This document shows, piece after piece, positions 6,684-14,153 of a DNA stretch of 16,539 nucleotides. Source of the stretch: Candidatus Woesearchaeota archaeon (GTDB lineage: Archaea > Nanobdellota > Nanobdellia > Woesearchaeales > GW2011-AR9); contig JABMOA010000122.1 of assembly GCA_013204355.1 (NCBI GenBank), positions 1 through 16,539 on the forward strand, written 5' to 3'. A model generated the notes under the pieces. That model searched no databases. It was not told the origin of the DNA and saw only the letters and a list, made by a program, of their open reading frames with translations. Position 1 is the first letter of the stretch. Each line of letters opens with the position of its first letter. The position numbers and the translations under genes were made by a program.

Positions 6684-7148
6684 ATGCTAAAACGAAAAGT
6701 ACGTAAAAATCAAAAGAAAATTGTCTTCTCACGTAGAAAAAGTGATGAAAAAGGAAACCTAGAAGAACAAAAGAAACGTACACAAAGATTTTACCGCCTT
6801 GTTTCTGGAGACCTAGGTATTTTTGAAGCAGTTAGTTTAGATTGTCCAGAAGATGATCCTAGAAGAAAAAAGAAACCAAGTGGTTCATGGTTAGAAAAAA
6901 CTAACACTGATTTTGGAGATGCAATCTCTTTCTGGACTGAAGGTGGATTACGAAGGTATGCAAAAAGCAGACTTTTGGAATGGCATGCAAGTATTGCTGC
7001 AGAAAAAATCACTGTAATTATAATTAAAAGACCATCTAAAGTAGTGTATGAAGATAAATTTCAAATTGTTGTGGATCCAGAATTTATTGGCAAACCAAAG
7101 ATACAAGCATTGGGCACATTCCTTTCTGAGAAAGAGATTATTATTTAG
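6684..7148 (+). CDS. Orphan basic protein, 154 residues
   Basis: I do not recognise this protein. The N-terminal 35 residues are dominated by Lys and Arg (MLKRKVRKNQKKIVFSRRKS), a likely nucleic-acid or membrane contact. A middle segment is acidic then basic (DCPEDDPRRKKK). The C-terminal half looks folded, with SFWTEGGLRRYAKSRLLEWH followed by a beta-rich stretch (KITVIIIKRP, FQIVVDPEF). There is no signal peptide or membrane helix. It lies between the ATPase and the coiled-coil solenoid gene on the same strand, each with its own TATA-like box, so the three may form a functional group without being a strict operon. The frame, composition and codon use resemble its neighbours, so it is likely a real gene. 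Confidence 0.75.
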   Translation: MLKRKVRKNQKKIVFSRRKSDEKGNLEEQKKRTQRFYRLVSGDLGIFEAVSLDCPEDDPRRKKKPSGSWLEKTNTDFGDAISFWTEGGLRRYAKSRLLEWHASIAAEKITVIIIKRPSKVVYEDKFQIVVDPEFIGKPKIQALGTFLSEKEIII

Positions 7149-7163
7149 TAAATAAAAGCAACA

Positions 7164-7171
7164 TTTTTATA
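7164..7171 (+). promoter_or_regulatory. TATA box of the coiled-coil/solenoid gene
   Basis: TTTTTATA is centred 26-27 nt upstream of ATG 7194, with no ribosome site between. This places the transcription start on or next to the start codon, one of the clearest leaderless arrangements in the window. Confidence 0.55.
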
Positions 7172-7193
7172 CCCAGATAAACTCATTAGATAA

Positions 7194-9185
7194 ATGTCTA
7201 AAGAGAAAGACTTTGAAGAAGATTTAGAAAAAGCTGTCAAATGGGTTGCTGCAGAACACAAATACTTCCAGCAATTGGCTCATAATTTAAATCAATTAAA
7301 AGAAAATATCTTTGGTGCACATAAGGAAACTACTGTTACAGGTATCAAGAAAATCATGCGAATTTCTTATTTCTTAGGTAAATCAGAAAAAAATTTAAAC
7401 AGATATTTAACAGATTCAAAAAAGTTATCTGCTGGAATTAAAGCAGAAATGAAAGTTCAAAGAGAATTACCAGATAGAAAACACGAAGATTTTGATAAAA
7501 TCGTTGAAAGAATTGACATTGAAGCAGGTCATTTAATCAGGGATGCATCGAGGTATGAAGGAGAATTACATAAATTATTATCACATTTAGACACCTTAAT
7601 TCATGATAAGGCTTTAGAACAAGCACAACAAGTGATCATGCAATCTTTAGAAGTAATTGAAGATGCAGAAAGATGGATTGCAGCTCTCTCAATTGATTTA
7701 AAGAAAGCGAAAGATATTGCTGAAGAATATTCAGAATCTTATCATGAAAATATTGATGGGATTAGGGCAGTTATAGAACCTTTAAATAAGGTAGCAAAAA
7801 TTGATTATTTAATTCACTTATTGGTTAAAGGAAAGTCGTTGAAGAAGAAGACAAGGAAAGATGTCATTGAATTACTGAAAGAATTGATAGATCATTCTTA
7901 TAATAATAAGGGAGGTGTCCAAGAGTTGTATATTTTTGCAAAAAAAATATCTCAATTAGGATTATTTGAAGAAGCTGCAAAAATTTATGAAGCGGAAGCA
8001 CATAAACATGATGAGTTTTATCGTCCAGCAGGAAATAATTATCAAAAGTTTGGAGATTATAGAAAAGCAGGAGAGATGTTTGAAAAAGGAGGATATTCAT
8101 TTTCTGCAGCTCAATGTTTTGAAAGAGCAAAATTATTTAGTAAAGCTCTTCCACACTATTCTCTGTATATTAAATATACTTTTTTAAACGAAGACCGCCA
8201 CGGATTAGTACATGTGATCACGAAAAATCGTAGTTCTGTATTATATTATCTTGATACTTCTTTTGAAAGAGGGATTTATATCTCTGAAAAATTATTTTTG
8301 CATGAAGAAAAGGTCAAGTTCTTGATCAATCAAGCTAAGCTCAACATATTCCTCATAACCTACAATAATCGAAGTGAGGATTACATTTCCTATAGAAATA
8401 AAACATCAGTAAGATCATCCCAAAAAATGGGATTCAAATCATTAAAAAAAGCGGGGTTTTCTAAAAGCGAAGCATGGAAACAAATCGGAGATTGGCATGA
8501 TGATGGCAATCATAAATCTAAAGCTCAAGCATATGAAAATGCAAAAGAATGGTTACTTGCATCTAAAGAATGGAAAAAAGCAGGAGAAGACAGAAAAGCT
8601 GAGAGAGCAATAAAAAGATCTACTAGACTTAGTAAAGATGCTAAAAACAATCTTCTAATTGAACAAGCAGATCATTTATTTGAACAGGCACAATATGTAG
8701 AAGCAATTAATAAATATCAACAAGCAGAAGCATGGGATAAAGTGGGAGATTGTTATAATAAACTTGGGAAAGGAACTCTAGCTATCAGAATGTATAAGAA
8801 AGCAGTCTCTGAATTTGAGAAAAAGTTTGGACTAAAGGAAATAGAAGATTTCAAACCAGGAAAATTAGAAGCATTCAATCTCTCTGATACCTTGAAAGCA
8901 CAACAAATATCTAAAAATCTTCCAAACGCTAGATCTGGATTAGAATTAACAAAAGTCCTTAATGTCATTATTCCTTTGATTGAATCTGAATTTGATGCTT
9001 CTACAATAATATTCTATATGAAAAAATCCAAAATAGTGCAGGACAATCATTGGATAAAACTTGCAGATAATTTTTCTACATTAGGATACCACCTACATGC
9101 TGCTCAATGTTATAATATTGCTGGAGATACCAAAAAAACAATCGCAGAGTATAATGAATTAAAAAGAAAAAGGTTAGCTGTTTAA
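7194..9185 (+). CDS. Coiled-coil plus TPR-like solenoid protein, 663 residues
   Basis: The N-terminal 200 residues are long amphipathic helices with heptad character (for example 100-180), probably a helical bundle or coiled coil. Residues about 245-330 and 425-545, plus a final unit near 625-655, carry TPR/alpha-SNAP-like helical repeats (GLFEEAAKIYEAEA, GDYRKAGEMFEKGG, AQYVEAINKYQQAEAWDKVGDCY, GYHLHAAQCYNIAG). A less regular segment at 330-420 contains SSVLYYLDTSFERG. No enzyme motif, signal peptide or membrane helix was seen, so it is probably a cytoplasmic scaffold or adaptor. Its repeat style resembles the shorter solenoid protein at 972-2192. The stop is only 7 nt from that of the convergent PfkB gene. 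The partner is unknown; the preceding ATPase is one candidate by position only. Confidence 0.8.
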   Translation: MSKEKDFEEDLEKAVKWVAAEHKYFQQLAHNLNQLKENIFGAHKETTVTGIKKIMRISYFLGKSEKNLNRYLTDSKKLSAGIKAEMKVQRELPDRKHEDFDKIVERIDIEAGHLIRDASRYEGELHKLLSHLDTLIHDKALEQAQQVIMQSLEVIEDAERWIAALSIDLKKAKDIAEEYSESYHENIDGIRAVIEPLNKVAKIDYLIHLLVKGKSLKKKTRKDVIELLKELIDHSYNNKGGVQELYIFAKKISQLGLFEEAAKIYEAEAHKHDEFYRPAGNNYQKFGDYRKAGEMFEKGGYSFSAAQCFERAKLFSKALPHYSLYIKYTFLNEDRHGLVHVITKNRSSVLYYLDTSFERGIYISEKLFLHEEKVKFLINQAKLNIFLITYNNRSEDYISYRNKTSVRSSQKMGFKSLKKAGFSKSEAWKQIGDWHDDGNHKSKAQAYENAKEWLLASKEWKKAGEDRKAERAIKRSTRLSKDAKNNLLIEQADHLFEQAQYVEAINKYQQAEAWDKVGDCYNKLGKGTLAIRMYKKAVSEFEKKFGLKEIEDFKPGKLEAFNLSDTLKAQQISKNLPNARSGLELTKVLNVIIPLIESEFDASTIIFYMKKSKIVQDNHWIKLADNFSTLGYHLHAAQCYNIAGDTKKTIAEYNELKRKRLAV

Positions 9186-9192
9186 TTACAAT

Positions 9193-10203
9193 TTAGAATT
9201 TCTTCAACATTACAGGTTTATACACATTTCCTTTCTTCACTTCAGCCGTATTAAACTCCCTTACCATAAACTTAGGATTGCCTTTCAACGCTTTCTTCAT
9301 TAAAGATAATTGCACAAGCCCCTCTTGTGGTCCAACTTTCTGAACAACACCTGCAGAACTTATCGTCCCCCATTTCATTGCTTCGTCAACATCCTTTCCA
9401 TTACACAACGCACTCATAAACCCTACAGAAAACGCATCACCACAGCCTGTTCTCTCATAGATTGGCACATCATAGATTGGACAGAATAAATATCTAGAAC
9501 CATCATAACAATAACTTCCCTTAGGACCATCCGTCACACAGGCAATCTTAGGACCAGTTTCCTGCAACTTCTTTGTAAGATACATCAAATCACGTTTCTT
9601 AGTTCCAAGTAACTTCTGGGTCTCTTCAACGTTAAGAAATACAACTTCAGTTGCTTCTAACATTTTCTTAATCTTCTTCAAACCTAAATTTAATTGATGT
9701 GTTCCTGGATTAAATCCCATCTTTGCGTTGGTCTTCTTAAGATACTTTAACAAAGGATTAAAGATTTTTTCACTTCCCTTCGCCATAGAAGTTAAATAAA
9801 TAAATGTAGCTTTACCCAATTTAGGAAATTTATAATCTCTTTTTTCATGATGAACTAAAATTGTTCTATCACCTTTGTAATATAACACAACTGAATAATT
9901 TGTTTTCTGCCCTTTTTTTCTAAAGAAATATTTGGTACTAACTTTATTATCCTTCATACTTTTATAAATCAAATCTCCTTGAGAATCAGCACCAACTTCT
10001 GCATATAATGCAGATTTTAAACCTAAACGCGCAGAACCAATTGCGATATTTCCTGCATTCCCACCAACGAGTTTATCAACTTTCTCAATACCCAATTTTG
10101 TGGGAAACTCAAAGTCAAGATGCGATCCATGAAGCGTAACACCATCTGATACCTGCACAAATACATCTTCTGTTACATCACCTATTGAAATAATATCTAA
10201 CAT
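9193..10203 (-). CDS. PfkB-family (ribokinase-like) sugar or nucleoside kinase
   Basis: PfkB kinases phosphorylate sugars or nucleosides with ATP in the cytoplasm. Counting from ATG 10203 (336 residues), the sequence shows the N-terminal IISIGDVTEDVF, the substrate-side GGNAGNIAIGSARLG at 47-61, the N-x-x-E magnesium motif NVEE at 191-194, TDGPKGS at 224-230, and the signature TGCGDAFSVGF with the GCGD anion hole at 253-256 and catalytic D256. The usual Asp before TG is Arg here (ERTGCGD), a modest deviation. Substrate cannot be decided. A TTG two codons upstream (10209) is possible, but the ATG is preferred. The gene is divergent from the exchanger with a shared 44-bp promoter region and convergent with the solenoid gene. 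Confidence 0.9.
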   Translation of the reverse strand: MLDIISIGDVTEDVFVQVSDGVTLHGSHLDFEFPTKLGIEKVDKLVGGNAGNIAIGSARLGLKSALYAEVGADSQGDLIYKSMKDNKVSTKYFFRKKGQKTNYSVVLYYKGDRTILVHHEKRDYKFPKLGKATFIYLTSMAKGSEKIFNPLLKYLKKTNAKMGFNPGTHQLNLGLKKIKKMLEATEVVFLNVEETQKLLGTKKRDLMYLTKKLQETGPKIACVTDGPKGSYCYDGSRYLFCPIYDVPIYERTGCGDAFSVGFMSALCNGKDVDEAMKWGTISSAGVVQKVGPQEGLVQLSLMKKALKGNPKFMVREFNTAEVKKGNVYKPVMLKKF

Positions 10204-10210
10204 CTTCAAA

Positions 10211-10247
10211 TAGAAAGAAATAAATAACCTTTTTTAATCTATCTATT
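10211..10247. promoter_or_regulatory. Shared divergent promoter region of the PfkB kinase and the exchanger
   Basis: AAATAAATA near 10218-10226 is about 25 nt before the exchanger ATG 10248. On the minus strand TTAAAAAAGG (10238-10229) is about 26-30 nt before the PfkB start. Neither gene has a ribosome site, so both are probably leaderless from this short stretch. Confidence 0.45.
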
Positions 10248-11222
10248 ATGATCACAGAAACACTCACTGTAATTGTTGGATTTATCATCATCATTATTTT
10301 AGCAGAACTGATTATTAAAAATGCAATTCAACTAGGAGAACACCACGGATTCTCGGGAACATTCATAGGTTTAACAATTCTTTCAATTGGAACAAGTATC
10401 CCTGAAATCATGACCCATATTGTGGGAAGTGTGAACATCATTCAAAATCCTACTTTAATGAATACATTATCAAGCCTTGTTATAGGAACAAACATTGGAT
10501 CTGATATTTTCCAACAAAATTTTATTATTCCTGCAATAGGATTAATGGGTGCTCTTGTTGTAATCAGGAAAAACCTTTTCACAGAAATGGGTGGTTTGAT
10601 TGCCGCTGCAATTTTAACGTGGTTATTTAGTCTCAATGGCATCATTTCAAGGCTTGAAGGAGCCATTCTTTTGATCGCATACATCACATATTTAATTTAC
10701 TTAAAGAAAAGTAAAATCAGTGAATCATTTCATGGAACAAATCACTTAAAAAATAAACAAGTTATTCTTGCGTATGGGTTAATCCTATTATCATTCATTA
10801 TTATGGCGGTCGTTTCAGATGAAGTATTAGAATCATCTACAATCTTAATTCAATCACTTCCTATCAGCGCATCCTTTTTTGGTGTCATTGCATTAGGCAT
10901 CGCATCTGCACTTCCTGAATTAACAACATCTTTAATTGCAGTATTCAAAAAGAAAGGAGATATTTCTGCAGGAATTCTGATTGGAAGTAATATCACAAAT
11001 CCTTTATTTGGAATTGGGTTAGGGGCTTTAATTTCAACGTATACAATCCCAAACGTTGTGATTTTCTATGATCTTCCCGTAAAAATAGGAACAGCATTTT
11101 TAATATACTATTTCCTATTCACACATGAAAAATTAAAGAAATGGGAGAGTGTGGCATTAATTGGATTATTTATTGGATATATTATTATCAGGCAGATTTA
11201 CTTTCCTACTGATTTTATGTGA
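10248..11222 (+). CDS. CaCA-family cation exchanger (Na+/Ca2+ exchanger-like)
   Basis: This 324-residue integral membrane protein has about ten hydrophobic segments and the two inverted alpha-repeats of calcium/cation antiporters. Repeat 1 includes GLTILSIGTSIPEI at 41-54 (E53) and GTNIGSDIF at 80-88. Repeat 2 includes GIASALPEL at 217-225 (E224) and the GSNITNP block at 246-252. The acidic residues in the two PE motifs are the expected ion ligands. The family exchanges Ca2+ or other cations against Na+ or H+; the exact ions are not readable. A hydrophilic loop near 152-172 separates the halves. Some usual Asn positions in the GN-x-x-GSN blocks differ (see findings). The membrane regulator gene follows 62 nt downstream on the same strand. 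Confidence 0.88.
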   Translation: MITETLTVIVGFIIIIILAELIIKNAIQLGEHHGFSGTFIGLTILSIGTSIPEIMTHIVGSVNIIQNPTLMNTLSSLVIGTNIGSDIFQQNFIIPAIGLMGALVVIRKNLFTEMGGLIAAAILTWLFSLNGIISRLEGAILLIAYITYLIYLKKSKISESFHGTNHLKNKQVILAYGLILLSFIIMAVVSDEVLESSTILIQSLPISASFFGVIALGIASALPELTTSLIAVFKKKGDISAGILIGSNITNPLFGIGLGALISTYTIPNVVIFYDLPVKIGTAFLIYYFLFTHEKLKKWESVALIGLFIGYIIIRQIYFPTDFM

Positions 11223-11253
11223 TTACTTCAACTCTACTCAAAGTTATCCATAC

Positions 11254-11264
11254 TTTTTTAAATA
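11254..11264 (+). promoter_or_regulatory. TATA box of the membrane-anchored regulator gene
   Basis: TTTTTTAAATA is centred about 26 nt upstream of ATG 11285 with no ribosome site, consistent with a leaderless transcript separate from the exchanger. Confidence 0.5.
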
Positions 11265-11284
11265 CAGTTTCATAATATGATCAG

Positions 11285-11896
11285 ATGACACAGAACTTCC
11301 TTTTAGTAGACCTAAACGAAAAGAAAACAAAGAAACTCGCAGAAACAATTACATCTGATACTTCTAGGAAAATTCTCAATCATCTTGCAAATAAAGAGGA
11401 TTCTGAACAAAATATTTCTACTTCAATGAAAATACCGATTTCTACTGTACATTATCATTTACTAAAATTAGTAGAAGCAGAATTAGTTGTGGTAGAAGAG
11501 TTCCATTATTCAGAGAAAGGAAGGGTAATCAATCATTATAAACTTGCAAATAAGTATATTATTATTGCACCACGAAAAATTTCAGGATTAAGAGAAAAGT
11601 TGAAAAACATTTTACCTGTTGCAATAATTTTCGGTGTAATTAGTGTAGCTATTAAACTTATTACAACAAAAACAACAGAATTTGCAAGCCCAATGGTTAC
11701 AAAATCCATGGTTCTTGAAGAATCAGCAGATTTTGCAACTGTTGGATTACCACTCAAAGAAGAAGCCATGAATCAAATCGTAACACCAGAAACAATCGCT
11801 CACGTTCCAGAAGTTGCATTGTGGTTCTTAGCTGGTGGAATTACAGCAGGTATTATTTATGTTGTTTATGCATTTATAAAAAATAAAATAAAATAA
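11285..11896 (+). CDS. Membrane-anchored winged-helix regulator
   Basis: Residues about 18-92 form an ArsR-like winged helix: TSDTSRKILNHLAN, then the recognition helix IPISTVHYHLLKLVEAELV and a basic wing (EKGRVINHYKL). Two hydrophobic segments follow, at 109-126 and 177-197, with a 50-residue loop between them (127-176) that would face the outside if the DNA-binding domain is cytoplasmic. Such one-component membrane regulators sense signals at or across the membrane. The loop is mildly acidic and has no Cys or His cluster, so the signal cannot be guessed. It follows the exchanger and faces the DUF4349 gene convergently; control of either is only suggested by position. Confidence 0.8.
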   Translation: MTQNFLLVDLNEKKTKKLAETITSDTSRKILNHLANKEDSEQNISTSMKIPISTVHYHLLKLVEAELVVVEEFHYSEKGRVINHYKLANKYIIIAPRKISGLREKLKNILPVAIIFGVISVAIKLITTKTTEFASPMVTKSMVLEESADFATVGLPLKEEAMNQIVTPETIAHVPEVALWFLAGGITAGIIYVVYAFIKNKIK

Positions 11897-11914
11897 AGAA
11901 AAAAAGAAAAAAAA
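11893..11914 (-). terminator. T-rich terminator of the DUF4349 gene
   Basis: The convergent gap is almost purely A on the plus strand, giving long T runs on the minus strand directly after the stop at 11915-11917. It has no stem and is consistent with archaeal T-tract termination. Confidence 0.5.
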
Positions 11915-12760
11915 TTACTTCTTAAACTTTCTCCACACTAACCACCCAATCAAAGCTACGATTGCATATGGTAATACCACAAACACTAACATCAAGAGTG
12001 TGTTAAAGCTATCAACTAAACCTCTAATAAGCTCTGAAAACTTTACCAATGCAATATAAACATATCCGGAAGATTCTTCTTGCATATTGAAATAAATGGT
12101 TGTGTAATCCACACGATTATCTTGGTTCTTAATACGTTCTTCAAGATTCTTAATAGTTCGTTCTAAATCAAAAATATTATTTGTCAAAACAATTTTATCA
12201 TTAATTTCTTTCGCATCGGCATACATTTGTTGAAACTTCTGTAACCGTGATTTTTCCGCAGTCAATTGAATTTCAAGAGATTCATAATATTCTGTAATGT
12301 CATTCTTTCCAACACTGAATGATTGAATTTCACCAATATTCTTTAATTGTGTAATTACCGCATCAGCTTTAGACGTTTCAACTTTAATCTGATAATTACC
12401 AGATTTCGTTTTATCATAAATTTGTACATTCTCATTAAGCAAGAAAGAATTGGTAGATGTGACGATTGATTTTAATTGTGTTTCCATGTCATTGAAATCA
12501 CCACGGTTCACTTCAGTAGACATACTTACAGTTCCCACAATCTTTCTTTCTGAAACGTCTGGTGCAAATCCAGAATCATACATCATCCCTTCTTGAACAG
12601 CCATAGGTGCACCCATGGATTTTGCATACATGTTATTACCACTCACACCAACCCTATCAAATGTAGAACTACTCGTTCCACTCACAAAAAACAAAACTAC
12701 TAAAAATAAAACAAGTAATAACCAATTTTCTTTCAATTTCTTCAATTGTTCTTTTATCAT
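11915..12760 (-). CDS. DUF4349-type membrane protein
   Basis: From ATG 12760 the product is 281 residues: an N-terminal hydrophobic segment at 12-27 (signal anchor), an extracytoplasmic domain, a coiled-coil part (LEIQLTAEKSRLQKFQQMY and LERTIKNLEERIKNQDNRVDYTTI), and a C-terminal membrane helix at about 253-273 ending in WRKFKK. The beta-strand opening KIVGTVSMSTEV, the Y-Q-I-K-V block and the VDYTTIYFN end match the DUF4349 pattern, whose function is not known. The frame continues upstream to 12808, but that extension would include the TATA box at 12793-12800, while ATG 12760 has GGGGAT 4 nt upstream. The shorter start is therefore preferred. The gene is separate from aspS. Confidence 0.82.
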   Translation of the reverse strand: MIKEQLKKLKENWLLLVLFLVVLFFVSGTSSSTFDRVGVSGNNMYAKSMGAPMAVQEGMMYDSGFAPDVSERKIVGTVSMSTEVNRGDFNDMETQLKSIVTSTNSFLLNENVQIYDKTKSGNYQIKVETSKADAVITQLKNIGEIQSFSVGKNDITEYYESLEIQLTAEKSRLQKFQQMYADAKEINDKIVLTNNIFDLERTIKNLEERIKNQDNRVDYTTIYFNMQEESSGYVYIALVKFSELIRGLVDSFNTLLMLVFVVLPYAIVALIGWLVWRKFKK

Positions 12761-12764
12761 TATA

Positions 12765-12800
12765 ATCCCCAATAGAAAGAAAATGAAAGAAGTATATAAA
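12765..12800 (-). promoter_or_regulatory. TATA box and Shine-Dalgarno of the DUF4349 gene
   Basis: On the minus strand TTTATATA (12800-12793) predicts an RNA start near 12771, and GGGGAT (12770-12765) lies 4 nt before ATG 12760. Together they rule out the longer N-terminus. Confidence 0.6.
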
Positions 12801-12808
12801 GATTGCAA

Positions 12809-12832
12809 TAACTTCAGTTACAGTTGAAGTTA
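12809..12832. repeat. 8-bp inverted repeat at the aspS stop, upstream of the DUF4349 TATA box
   Basis: TAACTTCA (12809-12816) and TGAAGTTA (12825-12832) are perfect arms around an 8-nt centre. One arm contains the aspS stop codon. There is no T-tract after it, and it lies just upstream of the TATA box at 12793-12800, so it may be an operator for the DUF4349 gene or a 3' hairpin of aspS mRNA. Confidence 0.5.
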
Positions 12833-14101
12833 AGGAGTCAATCTATCCCGATCTCTAGGAAACAATACAGCTTCTCTGATATTATCAAGACCAAGCATCA
12901 ACATTGTAAATCGTTCCAATCCTAAGCCCCAACCTGCATGAGGTGGTGCGCCATAACGGAATGAATTGATGTAATCTTTGAATGCTGCTAAATCTAATCC
13001 ATGCGCTTTTAATCGTTCTTCTAATAATTTAGGATCATGCACTCGCTGTCCACCAGATGTGATTTCCATTCCTTTCCAGATTGCATCAAATCCTTTTGAA
13101 TTTTTTCCATGAGGCATGATGTAGAATGGTTTCCCTTCAAGAGGCCAATCATGAACATACACAATCGTGTTTGGATATAATACACCAAGTTTTTTCTCAG
13201 CTTCACCAGATAAATCATGCGCAGGCATTTCAATCCCTTCTTTTTTCATGATCTCTTGTACTTTTTCAAATGTAAGATATTCTTCTCCTGGAACTTGTAA
13301 TTCTACACCAAGAGATTCCAATTCTTTCTTTCGGTCTTCCATTACTTTTTTTACAATAAATTGAACACATTGTGTTAAAACAGTCATCACCCTTTTGTCA
13401 TCTGCAAATGCTTCTTCATAATCAAACTGTCGTGATTCGTTTAAGTGACGAACAGTGTTATGTTTTTCTGCACGCCATGCTGTAAACACAGTAAATATTT
13501 TTTCCATAGAACATGCAAGCATCTGCTTATATAATTGACAACTTTGTGAGAGAAGTGCTTGTTTTTCAAAATATTTAATAGTAAATAAATCAGTGCCACC
13601 TTCAGAACTCGCACCAATGATTGAAGGTAATGTTACTTCCATTGCACCTTCTTGATACATGAATTCCCTGAATCCTTGTAAAATTGTGGATTGAATTTTG
13701 AAAATATTTTGTGTCCTCTTAGAATGTAAATCTAAAAATCTATAATCAAGTCTTTTATCAATATGAGTTTGACTTTTCTCTGAAGGGTCTACAGGAAGCG
13801 GAGTTTCTGCAGCTGCAATCATACTCACCGATTTAATTAAAACTTCAAATCCCCATCTGCTTTCAGGATGTTCTTTTACAGTGCCAATTAATTCAATAAC
13901 TGATTCCTTAGAAATATCGTCAATCGCATTAAAAGATACTCCCTCAGTTGTTTTATTTGCAACAGACTGAATATCTCCTGTTCGGTCATATAAAATAATA
14001 AATTTAACTTTACTTAGATTTCGAATTTCAGAAACCCAACCTTTGAGTAATACTTCCTTTCCAATGTTATCTTTTAAATCCTTGATTAGTGTTCGTTCCA
14101 T
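12830..14101 (-). CDS. aspS: Aspartyl-tRNA synthetase, archaeal type
   Basis: This class II synthetase charges tRNA-Asp. It has an N-terminal OB-fold anticodon domain (about 15-95: VLLKGWVSEIRNLSKVKF, DRTGDIQ) and a catalytic domain with motif 1 near 140-160, the flipping-loop region SSEGGTDLF at 165-173, QLYKQML at 189-195, motif 2 FTAWRAEKHNTVRHLNE (206-222), EITSGGQR (346-353), motif 3 GWGLGLERF (390-398), and the C-terminal FPRDRDRLTP. The 423-residue length is normal for the archaeal form, which lacks the bacterial insertion. EITSGGQR argues against asparaginyl-tRNA synthetase. The position before QLYK is Cys instead of the usual Pro (QSCQLYK). The residues that decide tRNA-Asn mischarging are discussed in findings. 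It is probably leaderless. Confidence 0.95.
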   Translation of the reverse strand: MERTLIKDLKDNIGKEVLLKGWVSEIRNLSKVKFIILYDRTGDIQSVANKTTEGVSFNAIDDISKESVIELIGTVKEHPESRWGFEVLIKSVSMIAAAETPLPVDPSEKSQTHIDKRLDYRFLDLHSKRTQNIFKIQSTILQGFREFMYQEGAMEVTLPSIIGASSEGGTDLFTIKYFEKQALLSQSCQLYKQMLACSMEKIFTVFTAWRAEKHNTVRHLNESRQFDYEEAFADDKRVMTVLTQCVQFIVKKVMEDRKKELESLGVELQVPGEEYLTFEKVQEIMKKEGIEMPAHDLSGEAEKKLGVLYPNTIVYVHDWPLEGKPFYIMPHGKNSKGFDAIWKGMEITSGGQRVHDPKLLEERLKAHGLDLAAFKDYINSFRYGAPPHAGWGLGLERFTMLMLGLDNIREAVLFPRDRDRLTP

Positions 14102-14124
14102 TTTAAGAAGCAGAAAGAGAGGTA

Positions 14125-14133
14125 GTTTTTAAC
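14125..14133 (-). promoter_or_regulatory. TATA-like box of aspS
   Basis: GTTAAAAAC on the minus strand is centred about 28 nt before ATG 14101, with no ribosome site adjacent to the start. Confidence 0.4.
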
Positions 14134-14153
14134 TATTTTGGTTTAAAATGTAA

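Noticed and set aside
5788..9185. Provirus or integrated plasmid
   Set aside because: Apart from the ATPase there is no capsid, integrase, replication gene, attachment repeat or tRNA, and composition is like the rest of the window.
12761..12808. N-terminal extension of the DUF4349 protein
   Set aside because: Its codons include the TATA box, and the proposed ATG 12760 has its own ribosome site; the extension would also add a second hydrophobic stretch before the signal anchor.
12830..14101. Asparaginyl-tRNA synthetase
   Set aside because: The EITSGGQR block and overall match to archaeal AspRS, ending FPRDRDRLTP, favour AspRS.
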